From an uncultured Bacteroidota bacterium (GTDB taxonomy: Bacteria > Bacteroidota > Bacteroidia > B-17B0 > Aurantibacillaceae), in the NCBI GenBank assembly GCA_903923915.1, contig CAIXZI010000376.1, positions 1-5,582 on the forward strand: a stretch of DNA of 5,582 nucleotides, written 5' to 3'. The position numbers were made by a program, and so were the translations under genes. The notes below the pieces were generated by a model. It made no database searches, had not been told where the DNA came from, and saw only the letters and a program-made list of their open reading frames with translations. Positions 1 through 4,833 of this stretch are shown one piece after another (position 1 is the stretch's first letter; each line of letters opens with the position of its first letter).

Positions 1-1
1 G

Positions 2-772
2 TCTAAAAACATAGGTAAGCACCTTAAAGCCGTTTCAAAACACCCCAACATAAAAGACGGAGATTTATTTATTATAAAGTTTAGTGGCATTAAACTAAAC
101 AAGCAATCTTACGATGGTTTGGGTATTTACAAAATTGAAAATAAAGAAAATTTTATTGAAACAAGTGCTTATCAAAAAGGCGAGGCAGGCTTGCAATTTA
201 AAAAAGGCATTGGTAGTAAACGTTTAGATAAAGCCTGTTTGATTTTATTTACCGAACAACCTTATACCGTTTTTGTTATAGATAATGCGCCCATTGAAAC
301 CGATTACTGGCAGAATGAATTTATTAAAGCAAGCTTAAAGAAAGATAATGCTAACAGTACCACTCAATTTTTAACCTTAGCTAAATCTTTTGTAACACAG
401 CAATTTCCTAATGAGTTTGAAGTAACCAAGGCAGATCAGATTGATTTACTAAATCGCTCGGTTGAATATTTCAAAACGCACGATACGTTTGAAAAAGAAG
501 ATTTTGAGCAAGAAGTTTTCCAAGATAAAAACATCATCAAATCATTCCAAAATTTTGATGAAACCTATAGAGAAGATAATGAAATAGAGGTAGCAGATAG
601 TTTTGAAATATCAGCACAGGCGGTCAAAAAACAAGTCCGTGTGTTTAAAAGTGTTTTAAAGCTGGATAAAAATTTTCATATCTACATTCATGGCGACCGA
701 GAGTTGATTGAACAAGGCGTAGAAAAAGACGGAAGAAAATATTATAAAATTTATTTTGATCAGGAATCTTAA
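2..772 (+). CDS. Nucleoid-associated protein, NA37/YejK family (5' end outside window)
   Basis: The frame is open from base 2 to the stop at 770-772 and encodes 256 visible residues. A TTG at 119 could be taken as a start, but the 39 codons before it are family sequence (GDLFIIKF, then DGLGIYKIENKENF running straight across position 119), so the gene begins upstream of the window. Family members I recall are about 330-350 residues, so roughly 80-90 N-terminal residues are missing. Recognisable blocks are TDYWQNEF, ADQIDLLNRSVEYF, DSFEISAQAVKKQ and, near the C-terminus, FKSVLKLDKNFHIYIHG followed by GRKYYKIYF, which is typical of the 37-kDa nucleoid-associated family (PF04245). E. coli YejK of this family is a cytoplasmic nucleoid-bound protein; the precise role in Bacteroidota is not established. 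It is convergent with the next gene (7 bases between stops) and shows no clear terminator of its own. Family call is firm, cellular role is inference. Confidence 0.9.
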   Translation, partial: SKNIGKHLKAVSKHPNIKDGDLFIIKFSGIKLNKQSYDGLGIYKIENKENFIETSAYQKGEAGLQFKKGIGSKRLDKACLILFTEQPYTVFVIDNAPIETDYWQNEFIKASLKKDNANSTTQFLTLAKSFVTQQFPNEFEVTKADQIDLLNRSVEYFKTHDTFEKEDFEQEVFQDKNIIKSFQNFDETYREDNEIEVADSFEISAQAVKKQVRVFKSVLKLDKNFHIYIHGDRELIEQGVEKDGRKYYKIYFDQES

Positions 773-779
773 GTAACCC

Positions 780-1475
780 TCACTTCGGAAAAACAACCGG
801 ATGTTCGTTGTTGTATTTGCGTATATATAATATCATAAAATCTTTACGCTTACGCTTTTTAATTTTCATGTACTGCTCGTACAAAGGCATATCTCTGCTT
901 AAAATAAGTTCTAAATTAGTGGGGGTACACTCAACAACATCTCCGGTTTTAAAATCCAATAAAAACTCATGCGTTTCATTTTGTTTAACGGGTACAGACG
1001 GGCCACCCATACCATAACCACCCATACCGCCATAAAAACCGCCACCATAGCCCATACCAGAGCCGCTGCTTACATAACGGGTAACTACAATGGTTGCTAT
1101 AAAATGAGAGATGTTGCCAAATACAGTTATTCGCCAAAATTTATCGTCTTTAAATTTTATATATATATTTCCATTTTGGCAATAACCCCACACTTTATTA
1201 ACCTCGGCTTTGTATTGGGAGCCTTTGTAAGAAAAAATAATTTCTTTGTTATCTGTTAATGTTTTAGAAATAAAATCGGGTTGGGTTTTATCTCCATTAC
1301 TAAAAATATTTTCTTTAGGCAAAGGGTTGTTGGTTTGCAAATCTTTAAATGAAAGATATACGCCATCTTTTAAAACATAATCCGGCCTGAAGGCAGGAGA
1401 AAGAGAATCATCTTGCGCTAATAATTGCACAGAGAAAATAATACTTAAAAAAATATACCTTAAAAAATGTTTCAT
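780..1475 (-). CDS. Secreted glycine-rich protein of unknown function
   Basis: A 231-residue protein with ATG at 1473-1475 and TGA at 780-782. Residues 1-21 form a signal peptide (positive MKHFLR start, hydrophobic IFLSIIFSVQLLA core), probably cleaved around LLAQ/DD; no lipobox cysteine follows, so it is not an obvious lipoprotein. The N-terminal part has DGVYLSFKDLQTNNPLP (residues 37-53) and the middle has KVWGYCQNGNIYIKF (94-108), patterns I associate with uncharacterised secreted Bacteroidota proteins. Residues 137-158 are a low-complexity segment of Gly, Met and Tyr (GYGGGFYGGMGGYGMGG) that probably forms a flexible loop. A basic stretch KIKKRKRKD (204-212) lies near the C-terminus, and there is no type IX sorting domain. 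I know no function. It follows the DUF4159 gene on the same strand after a 166-base spacer holding a palindromic repeat, so it probably has its own transcription start. No Shine-Dalgarno beyond a weak AAGG is seen. Confidence 0.8.
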   Translation of the reverse strand: MKHFLRYIFLSIIFSVQLLAQDDSLSPAFRPDYVLKDGVYLSFKDLQTNNPLPKENIFSNGDKTQPDFISKTLTDNKEIIFSYKGSQYKAEVNKVWGYCQNGNIYIKFKDDKFWRITVFGNISHFIATIVVTRYVSSGSGMGYGGGFYGGMGGYGMGGPSVPVKQNETHEFLLDFKTGDVVECTPTNLELILSRDMPLYEQYMKIKKRKRKDFMILYIRKYNNEHPVVFPK

Positions 1476-1562
1476 TTTACCTTACAAAGGTTGCAATAAA
1501 TATGCCTTGTTGTTTAACCGAATTTTTAAATAAGATTTTTTAACTTTTTTACTTAGCGTATC

Positions 1563-1627
1563 GTCACACTGAGCCTGTCGAAGTGTATGGGAGACCAGCG
1601 CACATATTTCGACAAGCTCAATATGAC
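1563..1627. repeat. Intergenic palindromic repeat (TGAGC-TGTCGAA type)
   Basis: Arms at 1563-1586 and 1604-1627 are an imperfect inverted repeat around a 17-base centre. The conserved cores are TGAGCCTGTCGAA on the left and TTCGACAAGCTCA on the right. Of 24 facing positions, 19 are Watson-Crick. The differences are all transitions: 1567/1623, 1569/1621 and 1575/1615 become G-U pairs in a minus-strand transcript, and 1583/1607 and 1585/1605 become G-U pairs in a plus-strand transcript. This core resembles short palindromes that I recall as dispersed in many bacterial genomes, Bacteroidota included; that is from memory, since no second copy lies in the window. It occupies the spacer after the DUF4159 gene and before the glycine-rich secreted gene, where it could act as a 3'-end stem for the former. 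There is no T-tract directly behind it, so it is not called a terminator. Confidence 0.75.
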
Positions 1628-1641
1628 AGTGCACACCTAAC

Positions 1642-2310
1642 TTACTTATAAACTCCATCTAAAAAAACATATGATAAAATATTTGCCCCCATTCTTAAAG
1701 CTTTTTCATGAGCCTCCTCACTATCTTTATGCACCTCGTAGTTTTCCCAACCATCACCTAAATCGCACTCGTAATCGTAAAAACAAACTAAACGGCCTTT
1801 ATAAATTATACCAAAACCCTGCGGAGATTTATTATCATGCTCATGAATTTTTGGCAAACCTTTATCAAAATTATATTTTTGATGATAGATCGGATAATCA
1901 AACGGAAGCTCTACAAAATCTAATTCAGGAAAAACTTTTTTCATTTGCGGACGAATAAATTTATCCAATCCGTAATTATCAGAAATTTCTAAAAAGCCAC
2001 CGCCCAATAAATACTTGCGCAAATTTTGAGCTTCTGCATCACTAAAAATAATATTACCATGCCCCGTAATATGCACCATAGGATAATTAAAAAGCTCACT
2101 GCTGCCAACCTCAACAATAGCCTGTTCAGGATTGATGCTGGTTTTAATATTTTCGTTACAAAATTTAATGAGGTTAGGTAATGAGGTTTCTAAATTGGCA
2201 TACCAATCCCCTCCCCCACTATATTTTAATAAAGCAATTTGATACGAATAACTTTGCGAGAAAATAATATTAAATGAAAAGAGAAAAGTTATGGCAAGAA
2301 TTTTTCGCAT
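1642..2310 (-). CDS. Secreted DUF4159 domain protein
   Basis: A 222-residue protein, ATG at 2308-2310 and TAA at 1642-1644. Residues 1-19 are a signal peptide (MRKILAITFLFSFNIIFSQ), so the mature protein is probably periplasmic or outer-surface. The rest matches the DUF4159 family as I know it: YSGGGDWYANLETSLPNL (30-47), HITGHGNIIF (80-89), LRKYLLGGGFLEISDNYG (97-114), DYPIYHQKYNF (138-148), GLPKIHEHD (151-159), GRLVCFYDYECDLGDGWEN (172-190) and ALRMGANILSYVF (204-216). The order of strand, GHG turn and glycine-rich helix cap suggests a Rossmann or class-I amidotransferase-like fold, but I see no assignable Cys-His-Glu triad, so no enzymatic claim is made. It begins 14 bases after the paaC stop on the same strand, which argues for co-transcription with the paa genes, though a phenylacetate role is not known for this family. 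No Shine-Dalgarno is visible. Family call is good; function is unknown. Confidence 0.88.
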   Translation of the reverse strand: MRKILAITFLFSFNIIFSQSYSYQIALLKYSGGGDWYANLETSLPNLIKFCNENIKTSINPEQAIVEVGSSELFNYPMVHITGHGNIIFSDAEAQNLRKYLLGGGFLEISDNYGLDKFIRPQMKKVFPELDFVELPFDYPIYHQKYNFDKGLPKIHEHDNKSPQGFGIIYKGRLVCFYDYECDLGDGWENYEVHKDSEEAHEKALRMGANILSYVFLDGVYK

Positions 2311-2324
2311 AAGAAATAATTAAT

Positions 2325-3083
2325 TTACCACTTAGCAGTTGGATGCATACGTGGTAAATACTGCATTTCTGCTAATATATAACCTAAATGCTCTGTGTGC
2401 TTTGCATTACGACTACCAGTCTGCATAAAAACAGTTTCAGGTAATTTTAAATTGGCTTTTTCTAAAGTTGCTTCTACTTGTTTTTTCCAGATTGGTTTTA
2501 ATGCAGCTAAATCAACTGCAACGTTTTCTTTCAACAACAACGCGTCCACATCATTCATTTCAAAAAGTTCGTCGGTAAAGCGCCACAATTCATTTAACGC
2601 ATTTTGTATGCGTGTATGACTTTCTTCGGTGCCATTACCAAATCTATCAACCCAAGAACTTGTATGCCTTACGTGGTATGTAATTTCTTTTATAGATTTT
2701 GCTGCAATAGCCGCTAATGTTTCATCTTTGCTTTTTGCAAGCTCAGTATAAAAAAGCAAATCAAAATTATCAATCAAACATTGGCGTAAAATTGTTTGCG
2801 CGTAATCTCCATTAGGTTGCTCAACTAATAGCGTGTTATAAAACTCGCGCTCGTTACGGAAAAAAGCTAACTCATCAGATGTTCTTCCTTTACCTTCTGT
2901 TTTGGCAGCATATTCTAATAAAGAATTTGCTTGCCCTAAAATATCTAAAGCAATATTGGTAAGCGCCAAATCTTCTTCTAAAAACGGACCTTTGGAAGTC
3001 CATTCAGATAAGCGTTGCGCCAATATTAAACTGTTATCGCTTAAGCGAAGTGTGTATTTAAATAATGCTTCTTGCTTTGTCAT
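2325..3083 (-). CDS. paaC: 1,2-phenylacetyl-CoA epoxidase subunit PaaC
   Basis: A 252-residue protein, ATG at 3081-3083, TAA at 2325-2327, close to the roughly 250 residues of known PaaC. It is the structural, catalytically silent partner of PaaA: both have a ferritin-like helical fold, and PaaC stabilises the PaaA-PaaC oxygenase core in the cytoplasm. Diagnostic blocks are RLSEWTSKGPFLEEDLAL (24-41), ALDILGQA (45-52), FRNEREFYNTLLVEQPNGDY (75-94), AAKSIKEITYHVRH (127-140), FGNGTEES (148-155), LWRFTDELF (166-174) and the C-terminal HTEHLGYILAEMQYLPR (229-245). The protein appears complete with no frameshift. It lies downstream of paaB but is separated from it by 119 bases filled by a palindromic repeat; on the other side the DUF4159 gene follows after 14 bases. 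paaD and paaE, often next in such clusters, do not follow. The start has no Shine-Dalgarno, but no upstream in-frame alternative fits the family better. Confidence 0.96.
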   Translation of the reverse strand: MTKQEALFKYTLRLSDNSLILAQRLSEWTSKGPFLEEDLALTNIALDILGQANSLLEYAAKTEGKGRTSDELAFFRNEREFYNTLLVEQPNGDYAQTILRQCLIDNFDLLFYTELAKSKDETLAAIAAKSIKEITYHVRHTSSWVDRFGNGTEESHTRIQNALNELWRFTDELFEMNDVDALLLKENVAVDLAALKPIWKKQVEATLEKANLKLPETVFMQTGSRNAKHTEHLGYILAEMQYLPRMHPTAKW

Positions 3084-3098
3084 GATTAACTATTTTTT

Positions 3099-3193
3099 TG
3101 CCGCAGATTTCGCCGATTCACACAGATTAAGAAACACAGATTTTTTTCGATATACAAAATAATAATCTGCGATAATTTGTGCAATCAGTGGCA
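3099..3193. repeat. Palindromic repeat inside the paaB-paaC spacer (CACAGATT type)
   Basis: Arms at 3099-3128 (TGCCGCAGATTTCGCC...) and 3164-3193 (...GTGCAATCAGTGGCA) form an imperfect inverted repeat: 21 of 30 facing positions pair, and several others are G-U in one transcript or the other. The spacer between the arms is AT-rich and carries one more CACAGATT, so this motif or its relatives occur three times (GCAGATT 3102-3108, CACAGATT 3121-3128 and 3135-3142). Flanking T-runs (3092-3099 and 3194-3198) bracket it. This GCCAC/CACAGATT pattern resembles short non-coding palindromes that I recall as dispersed in Bacteroidota and some other genomes. It fills nearly the whole gap between paaB and paaC, so a paa transcript would contain it as a long imperfect hairpin. 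The structure is seen directly; its membership in a dispersed family is from memory. Confidence 0.75.
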
Positions 3194-3202
3194 TTTTTCT
3201 TT

Positions 3203-3490
3203 TTAAATATATTTAACTCCTTCAGGAATTTGATAAAACGTTGGGTGGCGATAAACTTTATCATTTGATGGTTCAAAAAATGAACCTGCATCTTCTGGAG
3301 AGCTTGCTACAATAGCTGCTGCGGGCACAACCCACAGAGCAGAACCTTCACTGCGACGTGTATATAAATCGCGCGCGTTTTCTATTGCCATTTCTTTGTC
3401 GTATGCGTGTAAACTACCGCAATGTACAAACGGTTGACCTGCTTTTTTTTGTACAAATACTTCCCATAAAGGGCCTTGACTATCTTTCAT
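3203..3490 (-). CDS. paaB: 1,2-phenylacetyl-CoA epoxidase subunit PaaB
   Basis: A 95-residue protein, ATG at 3488-3490, TAA at 3203-3205, the same size as E. coli PaaB (95 residues). PaaB is the small non-catalytic subunit that joins PaaA-PaaC units into the larger cytoplasmic complex and is required for activity. The sequence is unmistakable: PLWEVFVQKKAGQPFVHCGS (7-26), LHAYDKEMAIENARDLYTRR (27-46) continuing SEGSALWVV (47-55), IVASSPEDAG (60-69) and VYRHPTFYQIPEGV (79-92). It is complete and undamaged. It lies 127 bases after paaA and 119 bases before paaC, wide gaps for genes whose products assemble together. The paaA-paaB gap (3491-3617) is very AT-rich and shows no hairpin, repeat or promoter I can defend, only a short GATTTATT direct repeat (3504 and 3519). 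No Shine-Dalgarno is seen before the start. Confidence 0.97.
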   Translation of the reverse strand: MKDSQGPLWEVFVQKKAGQPFVHCGSLHAYDKEMAIENARDLYTRRSEGSALWVVPAAAIVASSPEDAGSFFEPSNDKVYRHPTFYQIPEGVKYI

Positions 3491-3617
3491 TTGGCAAATT
3501 ATTGATTTATTAAATTTCGATTTATTGAGTTACTTAAATGTCAAATTTTATTGTTGGTTTATAATTTATAGAATTATTTAATAATCTTTAATTCTACAAA
3601 TCAAAAACCTATAATTG

Positions 3618-4562
3618 TTATGCTGCTAAAATATTTTCTTTTTTCTTTTCGGCATAAGCTATGGCTGCTTCGCGCACCCAAGCACCATCGCTATGCGCTT
3701 TGTTACGGGCTTCTAAGCGCTCTTTATTACAAGGGCCGTTACCTTTAATTACACTATAAAATTCGCTCCAATCAGGTTCAGAAAAATCATACCCTTTTTT
3801 AGTTTCATTCCATTTCAAATTTTTATCAGGAATAGTTAAACCTAAAAACTCAACTTGCGCAACAGTTCTGTCAACAAATTTCTGACGAAGCTCGTCGTTA
3901 GTTTCGCGTTTTATACGCCATTTAATAGCTTGCTCGCTGTTAGGAGAATCTTTATCTGGCGGGCCAAACATCATCATAGTAGGAAACCACCAACGATTTA
4001 AAGCATCCTGCGCCATCTCTTTTTGTTCTTCCGTTCCAAAACATAAGCGACACATAATTTCATACCCTTGTCGTTGATGAAAACTTTCTTCTTTGCAAAT
4101 ACGTATCATAGCGCGGCTGTATGGCCCGTAAGACGTACGTTGCAACATAACCTGATTCATAATGGCAGCACCATCAACTAACCAACCAACCGCACCAATA
4201 TCTGCCCATGTTAAAGTTGGGTAATTAAATATAGAAGAGTATTTTGCTTTACCTGTATGAAGTGCGCCTAATAGCTCATCGCGGCTTGCACCAAGGGTTT
4301 CGGCAGCTGTGTATAAATATAAACCATGTCCGCCTTCGTCTTGTACTTTTGCAAGCAATACAATTTTTGATCGTAAACTTGGTGCACGAGAAATCCAATT
4401 TCCTTCCGGCAACATGCCAATAATTTCGCTATGCGCATGTTGAGATATCTGACGAATTAAATGCTTACGATAATTTTCAGGCATCCAATCTTTAGGTTCC
4501 ACAAAATCATTCTTCTCTAATTTAGAGTTGAAATTTTTTTCTACATCAACAACGTTATCCAT
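3618..4562 (-). CDS. paaA: 1,2-phenylacetyl-CoA epoxidase catalytic subunit PaaA
   Basis: A 314-residue protein, ATG at 4560-4562, TAA at 3618-3620, close to the family's usual 310-330. PaaA is the di-iron oxygenase that uses O2 and electrons from the reductase PaaE to convert phenylacetyl-CoA to its ring-1,2-epoxide, the committed step of aerobic phenylacetate breakdown. The expected metal ligands are present: E46 (HAHSEIIG), E76 and H79 ([11 protein letters not shown]), D130 (WLVDGAA), and E159 and H162 ([10 protein letters not shown]). The assignment follows the E. coli PaaA ligand pattern as I recall it, offset by four residues. Other family blocks are [20 protein letters not shown] (52-71), [11 protein letters not shown] (142-152), [17 protein letters not shown] (190-206) and the C-terminal [18 protein letters not shown] (291-308). 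It is the first paa gene in the window, with a probable promoter and overlapping inverted repeat 25-45 bases upstream, and it is followed by paaB. No regulator gene is adjacent. Confidence 0.97.
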   Translation of the reverse strand: MDNVVDVEKNFNSKLEKNDFVEPKDWMPENYRKHLIRQISQHAHSEIIGMLPEGNWISRAPSLRSKIVLLAKVQDEGGHGLYLYTAAETLGASRDELLGALHTGKAKYSSIFNYPTLTWADIGAVGWLVDGAAIMNQVMLQRTSYGPYSRAMIRICKEESFHQRQGYEIMCRLCFGTEEQKEMAQDALNRWWFPTMMMFGPPDKDSPNSEQAIKWRIKRETNDELRQKFVDRTVAQVEFLGLTIPDKNLKWNETKKGYDFSEPDWSEFYSVIKGNGPCNKERLEARNKAHSDGAWVREAAIAYAEKKKENILAA

Positions 4563-4586
4563 GATAAAAAAATAAGTTAATACACT

Positions 4587-4606
4587 TACAAATATACAGA
4601 TTTGTA
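4587..4606. promoter_or_regulatory. Inverted repeat upstream of paaA, candidate operator
   Basis: Two perfect 7-base half-sites, TACAAAT (4587-4593) and ATTTGTA (4600-4606), are separated by 6 bases. The repeat overlaps the predicted -7 box of the paaA promoter, so a dimeric repressor bound here would block initiation. Phenylacetate genes are commonly controlled by repressors that respond to phenylacetyl-CoA (PaaX in enterics, TetR-type PaaR elsewhere). This half-site does not match the PaaX or PaaR sites I remember, and no regulator gene is in the window. In an AT-rich spacer a 7+7 palindrome could also arise by chance. The repeat is observed; the operator role is inference. Confidence 0.4.
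4589..4596 (-). promoter_or_regulatory. Predicted -7 promoter box for the paa operon (TATATTTG)
   Basis: Read on the minus strand this is TATATTTG, a full match to the TAnnTTTG -7 element of the Bacteroidota primary sigma factor. It ends 26 bases before the paaA ATG, predicting transcription start near 4582 and a leader of about 20 bases. No TTTG -33 element stands at the usual spacing of about 19 bases, so the promoter would be half-consensus; an AT-rich genome also raises the chance of a random match. Confidence 0.45.
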
Positions 4607-4620
4607 GCTTGAAAATAGCG

Positions 4621-4783
4621 GCTATCGTGCTAAATAATTTGGGCGTTTCGGTGGGTTTAGCAAATCGTATTAGTTTTTTTATTTGGTTTCGCTGAATGCT
4701 GAAAAAGCATTTCCACCGCCGGGCTTTTCACTTCAATCTTTTTATGATTACATAAAAAGGATTTTCGTTACAATCCCTAACGC
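4621..4783. repeat. Complex structured intergenic repeat
   Basis: This spacer is more GC-rich and structured than the others. Nested complementary segments are visible: an outer GCGTT (4643-4647) with AACGC (4779-4783); CGGTGG (4649-4654) with CCACCG (4713-4718), which encloses a small AATGCT/AGCATT hairpin (4695-4700, 4706-4711); and a hairpin TTTTTATG/CATAAAAA (4739-4746, 4751-4758) that extends through AATC/GATT (4735-4738, 4760-4763) with one bulged G. GGATT (4759-4763) can alternatively pair with AATCC (4772-4776). Together these outline a multi-branched fold closed by the outer stem. The conserved-looking parts (GTGCTAAATAATTTGGGCG near 4627, CCGGGCTTTTCACTTCAATC near 4719, CAATCCCTAACGC near 4771) match a repeat type I recall seeing between genes in Bacteroidota genomes. 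It lies directly beyond the terminator of the upstream gene and before the paaA promoter. Boundaries are approximate, and whether it is transcribed is unknown. Confidence 0.6.
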
Positions 4784-4815
4784 AAAAAGGCTTCCATATT
4801 TCTACAGAAGCCTTT
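4784..4815 (-). terminator. Intrinsic terminator of the CHU_C-domain gene
   Basis: A perfect 9-bp stem, AAAGGCTTC (4786-4794) with GAAGCCTTT (4807-4815), has a 12-base loop. Read on the minus strand the stem runs straight into a T-run (CCTTTTTG), giving a standard rho-independent terminator. It starts 18 bases after the stop of the surface-protein gene at 4834. It should insulate that gene from the paa operon, and the A-tract of the other arm could give weak function in reverse. Confidence 0.85.
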
Positions 4816-4833
4816 CTTAAAATTTACTTTTTA

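Noticed and set aside
119..121. TTG as start codon of the nucleoid-associated protein
   Set aside because: The 39 codons upstream are in frame, have no stop and read as family sequence, so the gene is simply cut by the window edge.
765..815. Terminator between the convergent genes, including an AACAAC/GTTGTT hairpin at 792-812
   Set aside because: Only a 4-bp AAGT/ACTT stem spans the gap, and the AACAAC hairpin lies in coding sequence and lacks G/C content and a T-tract.
808..1259. Two plus-strand open frames (808-1017 and 969-1259)
   Set aside because: They lie antisense to the secreted glycine-rich protein gene, overlap one another, and encode low-quality sequence with no domain-like pattern.
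1476..1560. Promoter for the glycine-rich secreted gene, with AACCTTTG (minus strand) as a -7 box
   Set aside because: It has one mismatch to TAnnTTTG, no -33 TTTG at the right distance, and lies within about 20 bases of the ATG; too weak to list.
1671..1958. Plus-strand open frame of 95 codons
   Set aside because: It is antisense to the DUF4159 gene, whose product matches a family throughout; the antisense product has no recognisable feature.
2395..3162. Plus-strand open frames at 2395-2619 and 2902-3162
   Set aside because: They are antisense to paaC; the second also runs through the palindromic repeat. Neither has a plausible start signal or protein pattern.
3099..3193. CRISPR-like reading of the repeated CACAGATT motif
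   Set aside because: The copies are short, irregularly spaced and partly inverted, with no uniform spacers; a palindromic repeat explains them.
3099..3193. Strong intrinsic terminator between paaB and paaC
   Set aside because: The stem is interrupted by many mismatches and has a 35-base loop; it might attenuate, but does not have the shape of a standard terminator.
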